A stretch of 64,000 bases of DNA from Diplolepis rosae (lineage: Eukaryota; Arthropoda; Insecta; Hymenoptera; Diplolepididae). A program made the position numbers and the translations under genes. This document shows positions 11,516 to 22,849 of the stretch, in pieces. Position 1 is the first letter of the stretch. Every line of letters starts with the position of its first letter. The notes beneath the pieces are model-generated. The model was not told where the DNA came from and did not search any database. It saw only the letters and a list, made by a program, of their open reading frames with translations. The stretch covers positions 1,116,001-1,180,000 of the forward strand of contig JAPYXD010000581.1 in assembly GCA_030998225.1 (NCBI GenBank), in the 5' to 3' direction.

Positions 11516-11727
11516 GATCCTTAGAACTGGACGAGTATAGGCGTAGCAACTATAGTGATATTTTTAAACGTCATATCTCTCCAAGAAGGATGAAAGTTCG
11601 TTGACATGACCATAGGATATATAGCGATTGTAAGCAAAATATTAATATTAAAATATTATAAAATATTAAAATATTATTATAGCCTGTTATAACGATGTAT
11701 GCGATAAAGTTGTCGCGTGTAATTGAT

Positions 11728-12198
11728 AATCGGACGGGTTCAGGACTCCATGTTTCCGATTTGCTTGAAATTTTAAGGATTCATAGACTAACATAAATAA
11801 TAAAGAAACCTAAAATTTGAGATTTTTTCATGCATTATTTAAAAAGTTATGGTATAAACAAAAACAAAGTGTTTTTGTTCTTTTTCACTTATTTAAAAAT
11901 TGAATTGAGGAAAAATTATGAAAAAAATTACACGAACCTATCATTAGATGACCGATGTAGTAGCATTATTTGCGATATGAAAGTTTGAAATTGTCTACGA
12001 GGACACCTGTCGACAGAGTATCCTATCTGATACGCGACTAATGATTCTCCGATAATGTTGGCAGTGACAAAAATTTCAAAATAAACTAATTAATTTTGAT
12101 CTGTATCAAATTTTGGGTTTCTTCGTCATTTATATTAGTCTATCGATCCTTAAAATTTCAAGTAAATCGGAAACATGGAGTCCTGAACCTGTCTGATT
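11728..12198. repeat. fold-back element, arms about 95 bp
   Basis: The arms at 11728-11822 and 12105-12198 are inverted copies at roughly 85-90 percent identity by eye. They share GGTTCAGGACTCCATGTTTC and TTGAAATTTTAAGGAT. There is no coding capacity, so it is classed as a MITE-like fold-back of unknown superfamily. Confidence 0.75.
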
Positions 12199-14835
12199 TG
12201 CCATGGAACACACCATATATAATATTACATAACATATGAATATTTGTTCTTTAAAAATATATGTATATATTCGAAATAAAAATTTGATCCCTGTCGCAGG
12301 TCATAAATAAAAATTTCAAAGCTTAGAAAAAAAACTTCAAGGTTAGAGTCGCGTACGTGCGAAGCAATGTAGAGGTCGCGCGACAAACCAGCATAGTTGT
12401 CTCATCTATACCGCATGGGCCGAGACACTTTATACTGGTATAGATCTAACAACTACACTTCTATAGTTGCATGAACAAAATTATAATGGTACGACAGGAA
12501 AATATGTATTTCGGTGTGTCAAATATTCAGGTTAGCTATAATATCAGTATCGTATAGTCACGACAGGTATTTTGCTGAACTAAAATTGTGTATAGTCCTC
12601 TCAACTATACTTTTTTTTCCGTGTATTACAACGAATTCGAATAGAAAATGGGGCGAAATTATCAAATTTGCCCTCGTAGCGATACCGTTTCGTTTTAATA
12701 AACACAAACGTATTGTCGCGTTAACTGTAAAAGGTGGATCGTTCTGACACTCATGTTGTTTAGTTGTGGCAGTAATATTGTTTCGTTGTAACGCCTACTA
12801 GCAGCGCCATTAGAGCTAAACGCGTAGCTGAATTAACGCATGACCCTGAAACGTTCATAATTGAATCGAAGACGTATTCTTGATTACTTGACTTTTTCAC
12901 AAGGAAACGATAATGAGAATTGTTTAGACAATGAATGAGTGGGTGAAAAAGTGACTGCCAAATGGGGATTGAGAAAATATATTGATTGAAATGAATAATA
13001 TGGTTTTAAAAAAATTTTCTGAAGCATATTGCATTATTACTTTTTTATCCTTTTTATCACTTTAAGTATGATCCCAAGACATCGTGTTTGATCGTAACCT
13101 AATTCCATTCCTCTAGTAGCAATGCCACGTTATTAATGACTGTATCGCTGCTGCATCTATACCGGTATAGCTGTGCCAGCCATTCACTTTGTATTGTTTA
13201 CAAAACAATAACCATAAGGTTATGATAACCAAAATATGTCTAACATGGCGATATCGATTACACTATTTTATTTAAAAATAATGTCTTAAAACTCGTTGCT
13301 ATTTCGAATATTATTTTTGGAATACTTCTTTTACACTTATTTTTCATTGATTATAGGAAGAAAATAATTCAATAGAATGAAGAAAATTACAAACACAAAA
13401 TGAACTACTGGCATTCAAATTAATATTTTTTAATTTTATTCATAATTTAATAAAACTATGAAAAATGAAATCTAATAAGGCAAAATGATTTTTTCTTGGG
13501 AAAGTTTTCCATTACTGTGTTTTTTGCTACCTTTAACGATTGTTTAAAAATACGAATGATCAAAATAAATTGTTTTATTAACATAAGCTTCCATTGTACA
13601 AGCAAACATTACAAAAATCAACAGTCATACCACTGTTATCATTTCTTGCAAGAAATCACCTCTTTTTATATAGGGCGACTGAAACAATATTTAGCCCTAG
13701 TCGGAAAATGTATTTTATTACTGATTTGGGTTTCCCGATCAGCACGCGGCCAAGGCCACAATAAAATTTCTGCTCGAAATGTAAAGATATTTGACTTAAT
13801 TTTCAAATATATTATTATACTAGGATAATATGAAACTGTTCCTTTATAATAATTTTTTATACAATAATAGTAATGATTAAATAAACAACTAAGACCGTAG
13901 TAGCAGGCAGTCTTTCCATATGGGATAAAGATCGGCCTTCAACATTGGGTCAATATTTTCGTTTTAGATACTTTTAACTATTGTAGCTAAAAGTTGAACT
14001 TATTTATGTATGAATTTTTAGTTATGTTCAATTTTTCCATTATTTTATAATATTTAACTTACTTAATGCATCGGAAATTTCTAAAATGGCAATGAGGAGA
14101 GCTGCTCTGATTTTCCACATCTTCAATTTTTAGGTACTGATTCACCTCATTAACTTGTATGGAAAGAACCTGGCGCTCTTAATAACTGTTTGAAAAACGT
14201 TGTCATATATTTATCTACTTACGTGGCACAAGAGTACATACAGAAAGGCTACTAGTAGGTTGCACAATGGGATTATAAATGGAAATATGACAGCACTATG
14301 ACTTCGTATAAGTTTGTTCTTATTGCACTCATAGCCTATTCTGCAACTCACTCGTGCTCTCTAAGTCCAAAATAGTGGAATAGCTACTGTTTTATATACT
14401 GCCATGATGAACCGCTTACTTAATAGTAGACGCCACTTATAAACTAGTAATTTTAAGAATTTTTCTGCACTGCAGTCGTGTTTGATCGTGTTTTGTCTGT
14501 TCGTCGCGAAGCTTTCATACATGCTCCGCAGCGTTAACCGTTATTTGTTTTAGGGATAATTCACTAGTCCAGAGTGGCGTACTTCGCATTTTATTAAATA
14601 GTGGATAACCCATTGGAAAAATGTGGTTTTTCACTATTTTGAATTCAAAGGGTGGCCACTCTGTAGATTCATGTATGTGCATACAGAATGGCTACATCGC
14701 CCTTGATGATGTAACCAGCGTTCGTTGACTTTATCAGCGCGTTTTCTGCTTTGTCTGCTCATCAACAGCTGTAACTTCGAAACTAATTTGAATTTCGATT
14801 TAAAATTTTGGGATTACACTAGTCATTAGTCCTAC
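12199..14835. other. AT-rich region without a recognised gene
   Basis: Contains scattered words such as CTATACCGGTATAG near 13158 and two direct occurrences of a CATACAGAAWGGCTAC motif near 14250 and 14680, suggesting old repeat debris. The ORF at 13496-13828 has no recognisable domain and unremarkable composition. Confidence 0.4.
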
Positions 14836-15350
14836 AATCTTATTTTCATGCAAGACAAGACCTCCTAGATCAGACTAAATAAAAGTTATGATTAAAGTAA
14901 ATTTTTTGGTGTTCCTATGTTTTTTGATATTTAATTTGTTCTTCACTGAATGAGATTTTATATTTGGTTTAAAATATGCATAAAAAGTATTTACCACTGT
15001 AAAAGCACGTTTCTCATATACAGGTTCAATACAAAAATGACCAACTTTTGGTTTTACCTCGCATCTCGAAGGTGGTATTAAACGAACAGGGAATTTTAAA
15101 TACTTCCGCTCTGATAAAAGATTTTGTTTATATTTGGTTTCACCGTATCAATTCATTTACAGAAATATGATTAAAGTTTTTATAAACTGGAATAGATAAC
15201 GACTGATGCTATGGAGGTACTTCGGCATTAAAATAGAAAATAACAATGATTTCTGTTAAAACTCATAATGTATCATCATTAATATATTATATGCCAAGAA
15301 AATAATTTCTTCGCGAGGGAGGGAATGTTTTTTTTTTTCAATTTCCATTC
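14836..15350 (-). repeat. segmental duplication of window positions 1-530
   Basis: The block from position 14836 repeats the left end of the window base by base, with scattered substitutions and small gaps, in the same orientation. It includes exon E3, its flanks and the TAATTTCTTCGCGAGGGAG stretch. Further matching pieces lie at about 15365-15415 (to about 2100), 15840 (to about 2545), 16066-16290 (to 6165-6400) and 17637-17760 (to 1460-1580). Much of the locus was therefore duplicated and then rearranged. Confidence 0.8.
14995..15232 (-). pseudogene. decayed duplicate of exon E3
   Basis: Aligns with exon 163-399. It has in-frame stops (for example where the intact copy reads a serine after PA, and in the middle), a frameshift before the RKYLKFPVRLIPPSRC-like block, and a destroyed acceptor (AG replaced by AT at 15233-15234). 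Its donor, GTG|gtaaat, is better preserved than that of the intact copy. This copy cannot be spliced or translated normally. Confidence 0.75.
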
Positions 15351-15359
15351 ATGAACTAA

Positions 15360-16290
15360 TAATATAATAGTTTGAATGAATAAAAGATATAAACATTAAT
15401 TAAATAATATTATATTTGTTTTTGCATAGCTATTCAAAAATATCATATTCGCTGTAAATCACAAATCATTCTTCTTATCAAAATAACAACAATAATAGAT
15501 ATTATAGTGACAATAACGTAAGTTATTTATTGTTTTTAATAAAATATAATATTTGTTGTAAGTCGTTAATTATAAATTATATTTTGTTTTATTGCTATAA
15601 TTTGATATTATAGTTGATAATAATAGCAATAATATTAACAATAAGAAAAATTGCTTAATTAATACGAAATTAATATAATAATGATGATAATAATAAAATA
15701 ATATAAAAATGGTCATGGATACATGACAGTAGTAACAGAAATTAAAATTGCTCTTCTAGTTAATTATCATAATATTTTCTAAATTGTTAATTATTACTAT
15801 TTGAAGAGAAATTAAATTCTCAAAAATGGGTTCAATCCTTTACAGAATTCAACAGAGTAATACACTTTATTTGATGTTTTTTAAACTTCAGTAAAATTTT
15901 GAAACGTCTGCAAATTTCATATCATAATTTTCGCCAGGCTTATGGATGATTTTTATAAAATTTCAAAAATGATAATTTGAAATTATGCGAGTGCTGTTAG
16001 TTTCTATACATTATAATGCACACTATCTAATTTTGTTTGGACAAATTCATTTGAGTTTAGAATTTATGGCGAGTTAAGTGCGAAAAAATAATTATTTTCT
16101 GTATACGAAAGAAAGTACAATAATATTTCTTCAATTAGCTTGAAATCTAACAGAATGCACTAATCAAAATCCCTATCGAGATATATGATTTAAATAATTA
16201 AAATTTGGTCGATTTTACAAAATATTTCTTGATTTAACCAAATTTCGTTTAACTGAACCGAAGATTTTTATTCATTAAACCCCGTGTGGA
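15360..16290. other. rearranged duplicated intron sequence
   Basis: AT-rich sequence with patches homologous to the intron of the 0-6.8 kb gene, separated by TAATAATA low-complexity tracts. No gene is seen. Confidence 0.5.
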
Positions 16291-16504
16291 AATTTCCCCA
16301 GTTAGTTCCATTATGAAAAGGTTTCTTGCCGGATCCCTGTCGGGCAAACTCGGCTGTATTGCGTGGCCGGGAACTAGGTGAAAATCGTCCGGGTTGACTC
16401 GTGACCGGACCGGGTCAAGTCGGGAACTGGCAGAATCAACCCAGGACGAAGTTCATTGTCAGAAACTGACCGGGAACTAGTCGGGCACTAGTCAAGTACC
16501 GCGA

Positions 16505-16870
16505 CGAAAGTCTCGGATTGGGAATTTATTCCAAACCAACGCGACCCATTCAGAAATCTGTTTCTGAACCAATCCGAGTTATTCCGAAAAAATCCGAAGC
16601 CATTTTCCATCCGCATTAATCAGAGGCTCCTTCAAATTCAATCCGAAATAAATCCGACCAATCCGAATCAGTTCAAACTTTCAATCCGAATGGATCCAAA
16701 TGAATCCGAAATTGACTGGATTTATTCGGATTGATTTTGAATTGGCTTCGGGTTGATTCGGATTGAAACTTTGCTTTGGAGTCATTCGGAATAACTTCGT
16801 TTAAATCGGAATCAGATTCAGGAATGGCTCGGAATAGTGCGGATTGATTCGGAATGAATTTTATTCCGGA
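16505..16870. repeat. fold-back repeat rich in ATCCGAA / TTCGGAT words
   Basis: The left half repeats ATCCGAA-type words and the right half their complements. Longer inverted matches include CCATTCAGAAATCTG versus the complement of the 16800 region, centred near 16710. The composition differs from the flanks. GC-rich sequence at 16320-16505, with CGGGAACT recurring several times, may belong to the same element. Confidence 0.6.
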
Positions 16871-16928
16871 ACTGTCGCCAGGTTGAACCTATAAGATGTT
16901 TAAAATTTTTTTTTAATTTTCAAAGATG

Positions 16929-17297
16929 TTACGCAGTAGTTTTCCTTAAGGGCATGTGTTCGGGTGCTTTGAACCATTTAGAGAAAACGTCGTCTTTGTC
17001 GTTTATTTTCTTTTGTGTTCGTTTACTTATCTTAATAGGTTCTGCGCTGACCTTTAAGATTAACGTCGAGCAGGTATCACCATTGGCAACAAGAAGGGTA
17101 TCCTCGACAGGACAGTGAAGCGTGCCGTCACTTTTCTCTTCGCGAAGAAAGGCATATGGATTATGCGTGTGCCCCTGTGGATTGTATAGGAAGTGGGTAA
17201 CAGTGTTCAGTATCCGAAGCATATTCGAAGCGGATTGAGTGAGTGCCCCTGTGGATTCTGTCAACCCTGTGATGAGGACTATCCATAGCGTCTCCAC
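16929..17297 (-). CDS. hypothetical 122-codon ORF, unrecognised
   Basis: An open frame with higher GC than its flanks and ordinary amino-acid composition: an N-terminus with LWIVLITGL, then a lysine-rich end near KISKRTQKKIN. No domain is recognised. The DNA contains two copies of the words GTGCCCCTGTGGATT, about 75 bp apart, which suggests an internal repeat. It may be part of a mobile element or a chance ORF. Confidence 0.2.
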   Translation of the reverse strand: METLWIVLITGLTESTGALTQSASNMLRILNTVTHFLYNPQGHTHNPYAFLREEKSDGTLHCPVEDTLLVANGDTCSTLILKVSAEPIKISKRTQKKINDKDDVFSKWFKAPEHMPLRKTTA

Positions 17298-17806
17298 TGC
17301 GGGTTGAGTGATTTTTATCTTAGCGGCTGAACCATTACTTCAGGGCTACTCCCCAACTTACGATAACGGCAGTACAATTGTCTCTAGGCTTGTCCCAATT
17401 GTCAGTGACGGGCGCAACAATTCACGCACTTTTCTTTGTTCTTTTCAACAGCCTCTTCCTTCACTACAAGTGTGGAGGGCAATTTGTTTCATGCGAATAA
17501 ATCCACTATCATGTTTCCCAAAAACTAAATCTGTGTCTTTAGTTAAATTCCCTGCCACAGTCTACTGAAGTTTATTGGATGAACTAATTTGCCGCAGCAG
17601 CATGTGATACTTGAGAAAAGTAGCAAGTTTATGTGAATAACTTGGTCCACTTTCTACATGTTTGTGTCTAAAATACATCACATTTTTTTTTGAAAATTTG
17701 GGAAATGGTAGAGAAGATGAAAACGGACATAGATAGACTAATATTGATTTTGATAGTACAATAATTTCCTTCATAGATTTTGCTTACATTGAATTTTTTT
17801 CTATTT
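17298..17806. other. unassigned sequence with a host-duplication fragment
   Basis: Positions 17637-17760 resemble the intron at 1460-1580 (shared ACATGTTTRTGTC and GGGAAATGGTAGAGAAGATG-type stretches). The rest is unassigned; no gene is seen. Confidence 0.4.
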
Positions 17807-17818
17807 ATTTTTTTTTTT

Positions 17819-18255
17819 GGTGAGGAGGAAAAATGGCAAAATATTTTATAGACGTTGTACAGGACTCTCCTCGGACGGGTCTAGGCATACCTGTTAAAAC
17901 CAAAAAACCCCCTCTCTCGAACCAATACACCACCCGCGGAACCGCCTTTCGGCTTTAAACTTCACGGGTGGTTGATTCCATTAAAGTCGCGTACGACTCT
18001 TCCGTCATACGTTCGCTCGGAACTTCCATCCGCGGCCACACGCCCCCTAGGCAAACCGACTAGCCGCGCCACCCAGGGGAGAAACAGATTCCTCCCCCGT
18101 TCGACGCGGACAGCCAAGTCTACCCGAGACGCAGGACCGCGGGTGCAGGCCCCATATGCGATTTCTACTGGCTCTTCCCGTTGTTCATCTCCCGACGCCC
18201 ATCGAGCTCCCTCGTCCTCATCACAAGTGTGACGAATGACTCGATGAGCGTCCAA
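17819..18255 (-). repeat. LINE A 3' UTR
   Basis: A non-coding GC-rich tail shared, with substitutions, with 29285-29740 on the plus strand, including the final CATTTTTCCTCCTCACC-type stretch before the A-tract. The ORFs read in it are chance. Confidence 0.8.
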
Positions 18256-18274
18256 ATCCGCTCAGACTGGAGCA

Positions 18275-19024
18275 TCAGAGGGACCATCGTATCAGGAGTG
18301 AGCTCAGCACCCACTGCCTGACCAAGGGCCTCCCTTGCCGCGCCCCACTTTGCGCAGCGAAGAGTGCGTGCTCTGCATTATCCACAGGGGAATCGCAGTG
18401 ACAACACATCTCCTCGTCTCTTTTCTGCAAGCGCCTCAGGTACGCTTTAAGACAGCCATGGCCTGAGAGCGCTTGCGCCGAATAAAAGCCGACCTCTCCG
18501 TGCTCTCTGTTTAGCCAGGTGTCGAGCTCCGGGATCAGGCGGTAGGTCCATCTCCCTGTCTGCTCGCCATGCCATCTCGTTTGCCATTTCTCGACGAGTT
18601 TGCGCCTTCCATCCTTGTGGATAGCCTCCTTCGCGCGAGCGATTTCCTGCGGGTCGGTACAGGTAAGCTCCTTGCGGGGCTGAAAGGTCTCCTGTCTTTT
18701 CTCCGCCAATAAATCTATTGGCGGGACGCTCGCCAAGACCAGCGCAGCACTCGTCGAAACGTTTCTATAAGCTGAAACTATACTCAGCGCGACAAGTCTC
18801 TGCGCCGAGAACAGCCTCCTCTGGATAGCATGGTTTTGCAGGGCTTTGGCCCAGACCGGAGCTGCATAGAGCAGCCTGGAGTGCACCACGCTCACCACCA
18901 GTCTCCTTTTTACTTCCCTGGGTCCACTAATTTTTGGCATGAGCCGAGCCAAGCTTGCTCCACATTGGATGGGTTTGGCAGTTGTAATCCTTAGGTGTTC
19001 GCCAAAGCTAAGCCTACGATCCAA
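18275..19024 (-). pseudogene. LINE A C-terminal domain with zinc knuckle
   Basis: A 249-codon open stretch following RT: RRLSFGEHLRITTAK, then VVHSRLLYAAPVWAKAL, and near the end CCHCDSPVDNAEHALFA, a Cys/His knuckle typical of R1/I-type LINE C-termini. It is in frame with the thumb region after a break at about 19025. Confidence 0.75.
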
Positions 19025-19894
19025 CTACACTCCCAAGAACTTTATACTTGTTTTCCACTCGACCACATACTCTCCAAGAACGATCCTCGGGTACTGAAAG
19101 GATCTCCTGTCCGTAACGAGCAAAGCCTCGATTTTTTCAGGGGCCATTTTGAGGCCTCTACTATCCAACCAACGCTTTGCCCGCCGCAGACTTTCATTGA
19201 TCCTTAGCTCCAGGATTCCGACGTCATCAGCGGCGCACACAACAAGTGCATCATCCGCGAAGCCGATGATGCTCGTTCCAGCAGGTAGGTCCATCCGCAG
19301 GAAGTCGTCATACATGACTTTCCAAACGAGTGGACCCACCCGCGACCCTTGAGGAGCGCCACATGTCATCTCTTCTTGGAAAGACCACTTTTCGCCCTCG
19401 TAAATCACCCACCTGTCGCTCAGATAGTCATCTATCATTCGCAACAGGTAGTCTGGAACCTTTTTCCGCACCATCGCCTCGATTCAGATGTTCCATCTCG
19501 CGGTATTGAACGCATTACGTATGTCAATGCTGACCAACGCGCAGAATCCCTTACGCTTACCAGTTCCCTTTCTTGCATTTGTAGAATCAACTCCTCCAGA
19601 AGCTTCCCCATCGTATCCAATAGACATATTGGTCTATACGATGAGGGATCCCCTAGAGTTTTGTTGCCCTTCCTCAGCAGGACCAATCTCTGCTTCTTCC
19701 AGTTTGCGAAGAATCTCCCCTCCCGAACACAGGAGTTGAAGGCTTCTAGGAGGATCTCCGGATATGCTCCGATCACCTCTTTGAGGATTTCGTTCGGCAC
19801 TCCGTCGAACCCCAGCGCTGTCCTTGCTTTGAGCCTTCCACCCGCTCTCTTTAGTTCCTCGAGAGTGAAGAATTCCTCGCGCCGGACCACGTAG
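19025..19894 (-). pseudogene. LINE A reverse transcriptase fragments
   Basis: Two overlapping frames cover the RT. The first (19435-19890) has TALGFDGVPNEILKE and SSYRPICLLDTMGKLLE. The second (19025-19474) has MTCGAPQGSRVGPLVW and the polymerase box IIGFADDALVV with its two aspartates. A frameshift near 19470 and a missing stretch between the blocks disable it. The polymerase box itself is intact. Confidence 0.8.
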
Positions 19895-20128
19895 GAACTT
19901 CGGCCCTATCTTTGGAACGGATTTACGTGTGGAAACCAGTTTCACACAATATTTTGGACTTGATCGAGATTGTCCAGGCCCGGGGTCTTTCTTCTAGTGA
20001 CCAATTTCTTGGTGACTATTTTGAATGTGAGACCCCATGGGTCCTTCTCGACCTCTCCGATCAAGTCTTTCCAGCATTGAAGTCGGCTTTTCTTTATGCC
20101 TCGCCTCCAAAGCTGCTTTCGCCCTTTT

Positions 20129-20575
20129 TCATGCCTCATGCAGCAGATCACCCTTTGAGCGAGTGGATCTCCGTCGCACTGCGAGGCTTTCTCGACGTAG
20201 GGTGGCCAACTGGTCATTCCACCAGTACATCGAGCCCCAGGCTTGCCTGCGCTTGCGGCGGAGCATCGAGTAGTCGCTAGCTGCGACAACCTTTTGCCTC
20301 GCCGAGCGCACAGTGTCCTCCAACGACCCAACAGGCTCGACCCAACCAAGCTCATCGATGAGTCTCGTCGTCTCGAGATGGACTTTAAGCCTCTCCCTGC
20401 AGAGCCGTCTCACATTCCAGGAGGGGCACCTTCCTTCACTGCCCCTACCCTTATCCACTGCTTGGCGCCCTTGTTCTAGATTGAACTCGATGCACTGGTG
20501 GGCGCTCAAGGTTGTCTCCTCGAGAACCGACCAGCTGCCTATCCTTGAGGCGAGGCGCGGCAATTGTGAGGTCAA
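20129..20575 (-). pseudogene. LINE A endonuclease-RT linker fragment
   Basis: A 148-codon stretch beginning with the endonuclease end (TTLSAHQCIEFNL) and continuing through an arginine-rich linker with WWNDQLATLRRE, as in R1-type elements between endonuclease and RT. A poly-C run at 20583-20593 and a frame break precede it. Confidence 0.6.
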
Positions 20576-20667
20576 TTATGGACCCCCCCCCCCGCTCCTC
20601 GTCTGAACGTAAACACCTTACCCTGATTTAGAACTATCAGGTCATTCCTAGCGACTATCTCGTGGAC

Positions 20668-21069
20668 CTAAATTCCCCTCCTGTCTAGGCGGTACTCACC
20701 CGATTCGGTCGACTTACTATTAAAGTCACCCCCTATGAGGGATCGCCCGATGGCCTCACGGAGGCTTTCCTCAAGGAGGAGGATCTGGGTCTCAAAGAAA
20801 TCGAAGGGATCGATGGGGGAGAAGTAGCAGCTGTACACACGCACACCTGCCACTTCTACCCAAACGAACCCCGCGTCGGTCTCCAGGAAATCCCCGACGC
20901 CCAAATCAGGGTTACAAGCAAGGATGCCGGCCCTCCTTGATGCATCCTGATACCAAGCAGAGTTTTCAGCCAGCCTGATCACTGCAGTCTTCACCCCACC
21001 AAAGCGGGTGAAGAGCCTGCAGGATCCGTTGAGTGCCGGTCTGCCCAGTTCCAAGCACAAGGCATCCAC
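20668..21069 (-). pseudogene. LINE A endonuclease domain fragment
   Basis: An open stretch of 133 codons matching the middle of an apurinic-like (EEP) endonuclease of non-LTR elements. It has VYSCYFSPIDPFDFFE and then LIGGDFNSKSTESGEYRLD, the GDFN block that carries catalytic residues in the family. The N-terminal asparagine/glutamate motifs and the C-terminal SDH motif are not in this frame; an SAHQCIEF trace appears at about 20500 in the next fragment. Confidence 0.7.
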
Positions 21070-21095
21070 GACCTTTTCTTTCCCAATGGTCTCGT

Positions 21096-21410
21096 CGAGA
21101 TCCCTAATTTCGAGGGACCTCGTCTAGATCCCTAATTTCGAGTGACCTCGTCGAGACCAGGGCTGAAATTTGTGCCCTTTCCCTGACCGCTAGGTCAAGC
21201 TCATTTCGGAAGGCCGAAACGTCTCCCCACTTTTGAAGGACCAGAGGGACTTCTTACTTCCTGGTCCTCCGGATAGACAGGACCTCAAGTCCTGCCTTCC
21301 GGGGGTCGACCTTCGCCTTCATCTCCTTCAAGATGTCGGCGTAGGACTGGCCGTCCTTCGACGACCCTCAGCCGGTCCCGGAATACACGGATAGACCGGA
21401 CTCGCTCGAA
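21096..21410 (-). pseudogene. LINE A ORF1 remnant
   Basis: In one minus-strand frame the sequence gives SYADILKEMKAKVDP, then a stop at about 21250, then LEIRDLDE; these are recognisable pieces of the ORF1 protein of R1-type elements. The expected C-terminal CCHC knuckles are absent: the ORF1 sequence runs almost directly into the endonuclease, which implies a deletion. A 28 bp tandem duplication (GATCCCTAATTTCGAG repeated) lies at about 21097-21152. Confidence 0.5.
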
Positions 21411-21420
21411 GCAACACAGG

Positions 21421-21850
21421 CTCCGACACCTGTGTTCAATACGCACTACCTGATCAAAGTCCCGAAGGGGCTGACTTCTGATCCCGCATGGCACACCACC
21501 TCGGCAGAGCTAGGCTTACATCAGCCTCGCCTCCTCGTAGGCCGGGGAAGACTCCACTCGGCGACGAAGCACTCCCAGTGGGATGCCACACGGAAACGAT
21601 CGTTCGAACTGTCCTTGGTCACAGACTGCGGAGGCTATGCAGTGTCCCCCCAGGAGATTCCACACACCAATTTGTTCTTAGCCTCATTCAAGAGAGAGCC
21701 CGTTCATAGAGTCCTCTCTCACATTCGAAGGACACATATCTCAGTCATGCGGCGCTGACATTCATTCAATTCATTCATTCCTCACAGGCACTCGCAGACT
21801 CATTTTCAGCGCCGCTGCCTGGGGCATACATCCTTCTTCATGCATGGAGA
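21421..21850. other. GC-rich flank or 5' part of LINE A, unassigned
   Basis: GC content stays high and several overlapping ORFs exist on both strands. None shows a domain I recognise. It may be the 5' end of LINE A or a separate element. Confidence 0.3.
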
Positions 21851-21852
21851 AA

Positions 21853-21980
21853 GACGCGTCTATAGCGTCCCCCGCTTTCAGCCTGGGATAGACCCGTTTA
21901 TAGGGCACCCTTCACACAATGGGAAGATGCCCGTCCATAGAGCCCCCTGCATTTGTTCACAGATTTATAGGGACACTGCA
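21853..21980. repeat. array of four short hairpins around a CRTYYATAG motif
   Basis: GTCTATAGCG (21858), GTTTATAGGG (21896), GTCCATAGAG (21933) and GATTTATAGGG (21962) recur every 30-38 bp. Several are flanked by complementary bases, for example GACGC and GCGTC around the first and CCC and GGG around the second. Confidence 0.4.
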
Positions 21981-22195
21981 ATCTTCATGGCCCAAGGGCA
22001 GCGCACCCAGACCCGATACGCGAACGCCACGCACACAACGCCAACAGCAGCACGCACGCGAGAACACCCGCGCGCGACGAGACAAGACGTGTCGGCTGGG
22101 AGGCGTATCCTTTCCCGTCAGCGGCAGACGTCCTGCGTAAACTTGAGACCGTTGTTGGTCCCGGAGACGTCTTCGTTCTTTACCGGTCTGCAAAA

Positions 22196-22585
22196 ATGTT
22201 CGGCTTGTTTATAAAAGGACCAGCAACCGCAGTCAGGAAATTCAATCGGCGCCTCGTAGTTCCGGGTCATTCACCACGAGGTGTCCGCTACAAGGCGGTA
22301 TTTCCACCTTGTAATGAATCCCTACGTGTTACCTGGGGCGGTATTCCACCCCAGGGTGAAGCCCTTTTCATACGTCTACTCCTGGGTGGTATTCCACCCA
22401 GAAGTCAGAGCGTCCCGATGATAATCGCCTGGGCGGTATGCCACCTCGGAGACCGGAAACGGCGAGAGGAATTCTCCAGGCGTTTCAAAGAAAGAGGAAA
22501 AATAAATAAAGGGGCTTTAAATGTGCCTACTGGCTTACATCACATTAATGTCAGAACTTATACCCACATATTAATAAGAATATAA
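22196..22585 (+). CDS. hypothetical ORF, unrecognised, overlapping the hairpin array
   Basis: The frame is open upstream of the first methionine to about 22050, giving VGWEAYPFPSAADVLRKLE and onward, and runs to a stop at 22585. The middle encodes the repeated WGGIPP / LGGIPP words, which are a by-product of the hairpin repeats in the DNA. The C-terminus is lysine/arginine-rich. No domain is recognised; it may be a gag-like or ORF1-like protein of a transposon, which is speculation. Confidence 0.25.
   Translation: MFGLFIKGPATAVRKFNRRLVVPGHSPRGVRYKAVFPPCNESLRVTWGGIPPQGEALFIRLLLGGIPPRSQSVPMIIAWAVCHLGDRKRREEFSRRFKERGKINKGALNVPTGLHHINVRTYTHILIRI
22271..22449. repeat. tandem array of four stem-loops with loop TATT
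   Basis: Stem-loops lie at 22289-22313, 22332-22355, 22382-22401 and 22428-22449, spaced 43-49 bp. All share GGYGG - TAT(T/G) - CCACC. The lower stems differ in sequence but stay complementary: TACAA/TTGTA, CCTGG/CCAGG, CTG/CAG. Three keep the same C-A mismatch; the third replaces it with a T-A pair. A further small CACC-ACGA-GGTG hairpin precedes at 22272. Confidence 0.7.
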
Positions 22586-22849
22586 TACACCTTGTAATCA
22601 TTCCACAAATGATTTTTGAAGCTGTCGAAATTGTGCCTTATATAGTGAGGCAACACTTTTTTATACATGCAAAGAATTTAAAAAAGTCCATGTAACATGT
22701 AACTTCCCTCTCAAAATAAATTACGTACTTGAAACCTGTACTTCTTACCTGCAAAGATTTCCATGATTTTTTCAAAATTCAAGACCTCAAAAATATTATT
22801 TATAAAATCGATTATTATTGAATTGAATTTAGTTTTTGAGAAACACTGA

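Larger units (their letters stand above)
17807..21420 (-). mobile_element. R1-like non-LTR retrotransposon (LINE A), decayed
   Basis: A GC-rich minus-strand element. From 5' to 3' it has an ORF1 remnant (about 21410-21096), endonuclease (21069-20668), a linker (20575-20129), reverse transcriptase (19894-19025), a C-terminal domain with a zinc knuckle (19024-18275), and a 3' UTR ending in an A-tract that appears as the T run at 17807-17818. Frameshifts and stops break the coding region at several points. The same 3' end is found on the plus strand at 29285-29745, which confirms the terminus. Clade assignment is inferred from the ORF1, RT and zinc-knuckle style. Confidence 0.8.
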
